From positions 3,100,001 to 3,164,000 of the forward strand of contig NZ_JADWYI010000001.1 in assembly GCF_016904885.1 (NCBI RefSeq): a stretch of DNA of 64,000 nucleotides. The letters are read 5' to 3'. A model generated the notes under the pieces. It was given only the letters and a program-made list of their open reading frames with translations. It searched no databases and was not told the origin of the DNA. Origin of the DNA: Archangium primigenium. Lineage in GTDB: Bacteria > Myxococcota > Myxococcia > Myxococcales > Myxococcaceae. The position numbers and the translations under genes were made by a program. Shown piece by piece: positions 59,096 to 64,000 of this stretch; positions within the stretch are counted from its first letter, which is position 1; each line of letters opens with the position of its first letter.

Positions 59096-59624
59096 AGCGG
59101 CGTCTGGTCTGCATCGTCGAGGGGCAGGGGGAAACTGGGTGGTGGGCAAGGAGCCCATCCGCTGCAAGCGCTCGGCGCTCGTGGACGCGCGTCTTCCCCG
59201 TCCCCGGAGGCCCTGTCGGGAGGACGAGGTGCTCAAGCTCATGCATCTGGCGTTGCGCAAGCCGCACGCGGCCGATGCCGTGGTGCTGCTCTGCGATGAG
59301 GACGAGGACTGCGCCGCCACCTGGGGACCCGATGCCTCGCGGGTGATGGGGAAGCGAGGCGTGGGCGCGGCCATCATGGCCGTCCATGAGTACGAGACGT
59401 GGTTGCTGCTCAACCGCCCGGATGAGGAACTGCGCGCCGCCGGGGTGCCCGTGCCCGTCGTGGGCCGGGGCGCCAAGAATGCCTTGCGCAAGCTGGTGCC
59501 GGACTACTCGCCCACCCTCCATCAGCTCCAGGAGACGCAGCGCATCCGGGACATCGCCACGTTGCGCACGCGCTCGCCGTCCTTCGACAAGCTCGTGCGG
59601 TCCATCGCCCGCCTGTGCCGCTGA
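59092..59624 (+). pseudogene. DUF4276 (Toprim-like) protein, disrupted
   Basis: The gene starts with ATG overlapping the ATPase stop (ATGA). The first residues MKRRLVCIVEGQGE match the start of DUF4276 with the VEG..E Toprim-like motif, but the frame then becomes non-protein-like; the matching sequence resumes in another frame as WVVGKEPIRCKRSALVDAR and continues through VVLLCDEDEDC (second acidic motif), VHEYETWLL and SPSFDKLVRSIARL to a stop at 59624. From memory of the family, about 20 residues between the two parts are missing, so an out-of-frame deletion of roughly 60-70 bases is likely near 59130. The nuclease-like half of the pair therefore seems dead. Confidence 0.65.
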
Positions 59625-59636
59625 CGCACCGAGGGC

Positions 59637-61523
59637 TCACTCCTCCGAGGTCACGGCCTCCGAGCGTCGGGGACAGGCGAAGACGAGCCGCTCGGCGAGG
59701 GCCTGCTGGTACTGGTCCTGGTCGAGCGCCCCGTCCACGAGGAGCTTGAGCAGGAGCGTGTCCACGTTGCGTGCCCACTGCTCGGACAGGGCGCCCTGGG
59801 TGCAGTAGCCGTGGTAGCGCACGGGGTTGGGGATGATGGTGGCGAGGAAGGCCGCCTGCCGCACGCTCAGCGAGGACGCGCGCGTGTCGAAGTAGTGCTC
59901 GGCCGCCGCGCCAATCCCGTACAGGCTCGGGCCCCACTCGATGATGTTGAAGTACAGCTCCAGGAGCCGCGGCTTGGGCAGGGCGGACTCCAGCGCCAGG
60001 GTGAGCAGCGCCTCCTTCACCTTGCGCGCGTACGTCTTCTCCCGCGACAGGAAGAGGTTCTTGGCGAGCTGCTGGGTGAGGGTGGAGCCGCCGCGCACCT
60101 TGCCGTCGCGCGGCGCCAGCACGAGCGTGCGCAGCGAGTCGAAGTCGAAGCCCTCGTGCGTCCAGAAGCCGCCGTCCTCGCTGCGCAGCACGGCGCGGAC
60201 CAGGGGCTCGGGCAGCAGCTCGAAGGGCACGAAGGTGGTGCTGCTCGCGCCGATGCGCATCGTCCGCCCCCGGCCCTCGGCCGTCAGCGGCTGGTAGTCG
60301 AAGGGCCCGCGCAGCCACGCCAGGGGCCCCTGTTGCTGGAAGCCCTGCTTGCGTGGCAGCTCCAGCTTCGCCTTCACCTGCCAGTCCGACCGCTCGCGCA
60401 CGGGGCCGGACACCGCGAGCGACGCCTGGAGCGCCCCCTCCTGCTGGGTGAGGTCCACCTCCTCGGGCACGAGCGCCGTGGGCAGCGCCGCCACCACCTG
60501 GGCGAAGGTGACGGGCAAGAGGCTCGCCCGCAGCTCGAACCGGGGCTCGGCGCTCCAGGTCGCCTCGCCCGAGGCCTCCACCTGGACGTCGCGGTGCGCG
60601 CCCACGGTCACCTTCAGGGCCTCGAGCGCCACGTGCCGGCGTGCCCACTGCCACCGCAGGCGGCCCTCGGCGGAGAAGGCCCAGGGGCCCACGGGCCCGG
60701 GCGCGAGCCGCTCGTGGTTCACGTTCAGGTCCTTCACCGCCACGGAGAAGGTGGCCCCCGTGTCCTCCACGTGCAGCGAGCCCTCCAGGGTGCCCCCGTC
60801 CAGGCCCACGGGCGGCTCCCCGAGCGCCAGCAGCGCTCCCGCCGCCAGTCCCTGGCCGTCCAGGGTTCCCGTCACGCCGGTGTCCGAGGACGTGAGGCGC
60901 AGCGTGGCCGTCCCTCCGCCGGGCGGGGTGGCCGTCGCCGTGAGCTGGCGCCCGCCCTCCGCCTCCTCCACCTCGACCCGTGCCGACAGGGGGCCCCACT
61001 CCACGCGGCCCTCGCGCTCGAAGGCCAGGCGCACGTCCTCCAGGCGCACCTCGGGCCACACCCGGGGCGTCCGGGACGCGGAGGTTGGCGCCGCGCCCGA
61101 GCCCTCGCGGGGGGCGCGCAGCCGCTCGACGAGCGCCCGCAGCTCCTGGCCCGAGGGGCCCGCCTCTACCTGGACGCCCGAGAGCACCACCCGGTGGACC
61201 TCGACCCGTCCCGACAGGAGGGCGCGCAGGCGGGGCTGGACGGTGACCCGGTCGATCCGCACCACCGGGGGGGCGTCGGGGGCCTCGCCGGGCAGCTCCA
61301 CGGGGCCCAGCGTCACCGTCCCCCGCCAGCCCACCGCGAAGGTGGACCCCAGGCGCACTGGGCCCAGGCGGGCCTCCAGGGCGGGTTGAACCCGGGCGAC
61401 CACCCGAGCGCGAGCCCCGTCCCCCTGGAGCCAGGCATGGGTGGCCAGCACCCCGGCGGCGAGGGCCAGCAAGAGGCACAGCCCCACGAGGAGGGCCTTG
61501 GGCGGCGGACGGCGCGAGGGCAT
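59637..61523 (-). CDS. GT51 peptidoglycan transglycosylase with N-terminal AsmA-like region
   Basis: A 628-residue membrane protein. A TM helix (about residues 8-28) is followed by a long N-terminal region (about 30-420) of beta-rich AsmA/DUF748-like repeats (VRIDRVTVQPRL, VHRVVLSGVQVE, EVRLEDVRLAFE), then a GT51 domain: RSEDGGFWTHEGFD (catalytic Glu), RGGSTLTQQLAKNLFLS, YARKVKEALLTLALE and IIEWGPSLYGIGAAAEHYF. No transpeptidase domain follows, so it is a monofunctional glycosyltransferase fused to an AsmA-like arm. The start at 61523 has AGGGAGGG 5 bases upstream. It converges with the DUF4276 gene 12 bases away. Confidence 0.88.
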   Translation of the reverse strand: MPSRRPPPKALLVGLCLLLALAAGVLATHAWLQGDGARARVVARVQPALEARLGPVRLGSTFAVGWRGTVTLGPVELPGEAPDAPPVVRIDRVTVQPRLRALLSGRVEVHRVVLSGVQVEAGPSGQELRALVERLRAPREGSGAAPTSASRTPRVWPEVRLEDVRLAFEREGRVEWGPLSARVEVEEAEGGRQLTATATPPGGGTATLRLTSSDTGVTGTLDGQGLAAGALLALGEPPVGLDGGTLEGSLHVEDTGATFSVAVKDLNVNHERLAPGPVGPWAFSAEGRLRWQWARRHVALEALKVTVGAHRDVQVEASGEATWSAEPRFELRASLLPVTFAQVVAALPTALVPEEVDLTQQEGALQASLAVSGPVRERSDWQVKAKLELPRKQGFQQQGPLAWLRGPFDYQPLTAEGRGRTMRIGASSTTFVPFELLPEPLVRAVLRSEDGGFWTHEGFDFDSLRTLVLAPRDGKVRGGSTLTQQLAKNLFLSREKTYARKVKEALLTLALESALPKPRLLELYFNIIEWGPSLYGIGAAAEHYFDTRASSLSVRQAAFLATIIPNPVRYHGYCTQGALSEQWARNVDTLLLKLLVDGALDQDQYQQALAERLVFACPRRSEAVTSEE

Positions 61524-61636
61524 GGCGGCCCTCCCTAGCATGCCGCCGAGCATCACGTGGACGTGGCCGGTCCTCGCCTTGACAGGCCTGAACAGTGCAT
61601 GCTTTGCGTGAAGTTCGAACCCAAAAGGGGAGTGTC

Positions 61637-62116
61637 ATGCCCACTCAGGGCGCTCGCTGCTTCCTCATGGTGAGGGCGCGGGCTTGGATGTGCGCGCTGC
61701 CGCTCGAGGAAGTCGAGGAGACGATGCGGCCGTTGCCGGTGAGGCCGGTGGCGTCGGCGCCGGTCTTCGTGCGCGGGGTGAGCGTGGTGCGCGGCCAGTC
61801 GGCGCCCGTGGTGAGCCTCGCGGCGCTGCTGGATGGCGAGGGGGCGGTCGGCTCCGGGGACACCGCGCGCTTCGTCTCGCTCAAGGCGACCGGGGGGCGG
61901 GTGGCGCTCGAGGTGGACGCCGTGCTGGGCCTGCGCTGGCTGGACGAGGCCACGCTCGGGGACGTGCCGCCCTTGCTGCGCGCCTCGGCCCATGGCCACC
62001 TGGACTACCTGGGCGCGCTGGACGGCCAGTTGATGGCGGTGCTGGACGCGGCCCACCTGGTGCCCCCGGACGTGTGGGCGCGGCTGGAGCAGCCCTCCGG
62101 GAAGGCGAGCGCGTGA
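61637..62116 (+). CDS. CheW-like chemotaxis coupling protein
   Basis: A 159-residue CheW-fold protein, which links chemoreceptors to a CheA kinase. Characteristic strands are CFLMVRARAWMCALPLEEVEETMRP, FVRGVSVVRGQSAPVVSLAALL, and VALEVDAVLGLRWLDE with LGALDGQLMAVLDAAHLV. AAGGGGAG lies a few bases before the ATG at 61637. Its stop overlaps the next gene (GTGA), the CheR methyltransferase. It is the first gene of a chemosensory operon that continues past the window's end. Confidence 0.88.
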   Translation: MPTQGARCFLMVRARAWMCALPLEEVEETMRPLPVRPVASAPVFVRGVSVVRGQSAPVVSLAALLDGEGAVGSGDTARFVSLKATGGRVALEVDAVLGLRWLDEATLGDVPPLLRASAHGHLDYLGALDGQLMAVLDAAHLVPPDVWARLEQPSGKASA

Positions 62117-63513
62117 CCCCGCCGATGACCCCCCTGGCCCGCTTCTCCGCCCTGGTGGAGCAGCGGCTGGGGCTGCACTTCGAGAAGGGGCAGTGGCGGG
62201 AGCTGGAGCCGCTGCTCACCGAGCGCTCCGCGCGCAGCGGGGTGGAGGGCTACCTGGCCCTGCTGGACACCCCCGGGGCCCAGGCCGAGTGGAAGACGCT
62301 CGCCGAGCGCCTCACGGTGAACGAGACGTACTTCCTGCGCCACCCGGCCCAGCTGGAGGCGCTGGTGTCGCAGGTGCTGCCCTCCTTCTCGCGCCAGACG
62401 CCGCACCTGCGCGTCTTGTGCGCGGGGTGCTCCACGGGCGAGGAGCCCTACTCCGTGGCCCTGATGTCGCGCGAGCGGGGGCTGGTGGACCCCGCGCGCC
62501 TGCGGGTGCTCGGCATCGACGTCAACCCGCGCGTGCTGTTGCATGCCCGGCGCGCCTGCTACTCGCCGTGGTCGCTGCGCTCGGTGCCGGAGCCCTCGCG
62601 CGAGCGGTGGTTCCAGCGCTCCAAGGAGGGCTTCACCCTCAAGGAGCACCTGCGCGAGCAGGTGACGTTCGAGGAGCGCAACCTCCTGCAGGACGCTCCC
62701 TCCTTCTGGGCGCCGGGCTCCTTCCACGCCATCCTCTGCCGCAACGTCATCATCTACTTCCCGCCCGAGGTGTCGCGGAAGATCATCGCCCGCATGGCGC
62801 GGGCGCTCGTGCCCGGGGGCTACCTCTTCCTGGGGCCCAGCGAGACGATGCGGGGCCTGTCCGACGAGTTCGAGCTCCTGCGCTCGGGGGACGCGTTCTA
62901 CTACCGGCTCAAGACGCCGGGCGCGGCCGCGGTGCCCGCTCCCATCGGCATGCCGGTGACGCCCTCGCAGGTGACGCTGCCGAGCCTGTCGGCGCCGCCC
63001 CCGCCCCCCGTCCCGGTGGACGGCCTGGAGGAGGTGCTGATGGCGCTGGAGGCCGAGCGCTACGAGGAGGCGTGGACGCGGCTCAACGCGCTGCCCGAGG
63101 GCTCGCGGCCCCAGGGGGAGCTGCTGCGCGCGGTGCTGCACCTGAACGCGGGGCGCTTCGCGGAGGCCGAGCGCGCGGGCCGGCAGCTCTTGTCGGTGGG
63201 CTCCACGGAGGCCTCGGCGCACTTCCTGCTGGGCGTGTGCCTGGAGCAGTCCGGAGACGATGCCGGGGCCCGGAGCCGGTACGCGGCGGCGGCACGCGTG
63301 GACCCCACCTTCGCCCTGGGCCACCTGCGTCAGGGCACCCTGGCGCGCCGGGCGGGGGACGTGGCCGAGGCGCGCGTGGCGCTGCGCATGGCGGTGTCGC
63401 TCCTGCCGCACGAGAAGCCCCTGATGTTGACGCTCTTTGGCGGCGGCTTCGGCCGGCACGGCCTGATGCAGCTGGGCCTGCGTGAGCTGCAGGCGTGTAT
63501 GGAGGTCCGATGA
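62113..63513 (+). CDS. CheR chemoreceptor methyltransferase with C-terminal TPR
   Basis: A 466-residue protein. The CheR N-terminal helical part (about 10-70) leads to the methyltransferase domain with LTVNETYFLRHPAQL, LRVLCAGCSTGEEPYSVAL (SAM motif I), LGIDVNPRVL, FHAILCRNVIIYFPPEVSRKII and GYLFLGPSETM. After a proline-rich linker (about 270-300), the C-terminal 160 residues carry TPR-like helices (ERYEEAWTRLNAL, AHFLLGVCLEQSGDDAGARSRY). It methylates glutamates of chemoreceptors. A GTG at 62113 overlaps the cheW stop; an ATG at 62125 is also possible. Its stop overlaps the next cheW-like gene. Confidence 0.92.
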   Translation: MTPPMTPLARFSALVEQRLGLHFEKGQWRELEPLLTERSARSGVEGYLALLDTPGAQAEWKTLAERLTVNETYFLRHPAQLEALVSQVLPSFSRQTPHLRVLCAGCSTGEEPYSVALMSRERGLVDPARLRVLGIDVNPRVLLHARRACYSPWSLRSVPEPSRERWFQRSKEGFTLKEHLREQVTFEERNLLQDAPSFWAPGSFHAILCRNVIIYFPPEVSRKIIARMARALVPGGYLFLGPSETMRGLSDEFELLRSGDAFYYRLKTPGAAAVPAPIGMPVTPSQVTLPSLSAPPPPPVPVDGLEEVLMALEAERYEEAWTRLNALPEGSRPQGELLRAVLHLNAGRFAEAERAGRQLLSVGSTEASAHFLLGVCLEQSGDDAGARSRYAAAARVDPTFALGHLRQGTLARRAGDVAEARVALRMAVSLLPHEKPLMLTLFGGGFGRHGLMQLGLRELQACMEVR

Positions 63514-64000
63514 GCCCCCGGGTGCCCATGCGTTTGGATGAGCTGCGCGACAGCTTCGACTCGTCGTTTTCCCGGCCACCGCCCCTGCAGAAGGAGCCGG
63601 GCGAGGCCCTGTTGCGCCTGCGGGTGGGCGGCGCGCCGCTGGCGGTGCGGCTGGGCGACCTGTCCGGCCTGCACCTGATGCCCCGCGTGGTGCGGCTGCC
63701 CGGAGCGCCCGCGTCGCTGCTCGGACTCACGGGCCTGAGGGGCCAGCTGTTCGCGGTGCATGACCTGGCGGCGGCGCTGGGGCTGCGCTCGGAGGAGGCG
63801 CCGGGCTGGCTGCTGCTCGCGGGGGGCTTGCGGCGCGTGGGGCTGGCGGCCGCCGGCTTCGAGGGCCAATTGCGCGCCACGTCAGATCAATTGAGTACGG
63901 ATGGAGCGTCCGCGCCGCATCCCCTGCTCGCCACCCGGGTCCGGCTGCCGGACGGGGCGCTCCTGCCCCTCCTGGACGTGGAGTCCCTGGTGAGAACCCT
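63510..64000 (+). CDS. second CheW-like protein (truncated by window end)
   Basis: At least 163 residues, starting with ATG at 63510 (ATGA overlap with cheR). After a short N-terminal extension (MRLDELRDSFDSSFSRPPPL) the CheW-like strands appear: ALLRLRVGGAPLAVRLGDLSGLHLMPRV, SLLGLTGLRGQLFAVHDLAAALGL and a late TRVRLPDGALLPLLDVESLV. The presence of two CheW genes around one CheR is common in myxobacterial chemosensory operons. The C-terminus lies outside the window. Confidence 0.85.
   Translation, partial: MSPRVPMRLDELRDSFDSSFSRPPPLQKEPGEALLRLRVGGAPLAVRLGDLSGLHLMPRVVRLPGAPASLLGLTGLRGQLFAVHDLAAALGLRSEEAPGWLLLAGGLRRVGLAAAGFEGQLRATSDQLSTDGASAPHPLLATRVRLPDGALLPLLDVESLVRT

Noticed and set aside
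61579-61584. TTGACA upstream of the first cheW gene as a promoter
   Set aside because: The -35 hexamer is perfect but no -10-like sequence lies 15-19 bases downstream.

Overview
The window is very GC-rich throughout, densely coded, and reads as chromosomal DNA of a myxobacterium, most likely of the Cystobacterineae (Myxococcus/Archangium/Cystobacter group). The evidence is the strongly G/C-ended codon use, a type IV pilin closely resembling Myxococcus xanthus PilA, many sensor kinases, CheW/CheR genes, lipid desaturases, and many lipoproteins and conserved proteins of unknown function. I see no rRNA, tRNA, CRISPR array, transposase, integrase or replication origin. No gene-free stretch exceeds about 300 bases; the longest is 33623-33921 (299 bases), which holds a putative promoter for the sigma-factor gene.

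1-11.3 kb: a leftward siderophore-import accessory operon (DUF3325, DUF3649, PepSY protein running off the left edge) behind a Fur-box-like palindrome; a DUF1360 protein; a beta-helix lipoprotein; CstA with its YbdD partner; two membrane histidine kinases flanking an unknown HELAH metalloprotease-like protein; a pentapeptide-repeat protein. 11.4-13 kb: a sigma-32-type factor behind a near-consensus sigma-54 promoter and ahead of a strong terminator, then a CBS-domain protein. 13-25.6 kb: a PAP2/desaturase lipid pair; a leftward five-gene operon (2-oxoglutarate oxygenase, BMP lipoprotein, ABC ATPase, permease, thioredoxin); a secreted ten-residue-repeat protein; outer-membrane proteins; a second desaturase; an overlapping ATP-grasp/flavin-monooxygenase pair.

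25.6-33.6 kb: a leftward four-gene inorganic-carbon uptake operon: SulP transporter, DabA (DUF2309, with all four zinc/active-site residues), DabB (NuoL-like) and an extra NuoM-like subunit lacking the usual TM5 glutamate. It diverges from an ECF sigma factor and its membrane partner. 35-41.6 kb: hydrolase, methyltransferase, AlkB-like protein, and a tight operon of type II thioesterase, UPF0489 (arginase-fold) protein and an AAA ATPase with an Arg in place of the Walker A Lys. 41.6-49 kb: PAS-GAF kinase, a HAD protein with both motif I aspartates changed, patatin, SPFH protein with its partner, and a PilA-like pilin.

49-64 kb: SDR, SGNH hydrolase, sirtuin, acetyltransferase, polysaccharide deacetylase, iron alcohol dehydrogenase, monooxygenase, metallophosphoesterase and a Rieske-FAD reductase. 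Next comes a decayed two-gene AAA ATPase/DUF4276 (Toprim-like) module of defence type: the first gene is frameshifted in a G8 tract and the second appears to carry an out-of-frame deletion. A GT51 transglycosylase and the start of a chemosensory operon (CheW, CheR-TPR, CheW) end the window.

The most notable systems are the complete Dab/SulP carbon-uptake operon, the thioesterase/UPF0489/ATPase operon, and the degraded ATPase/DUF4276 module.
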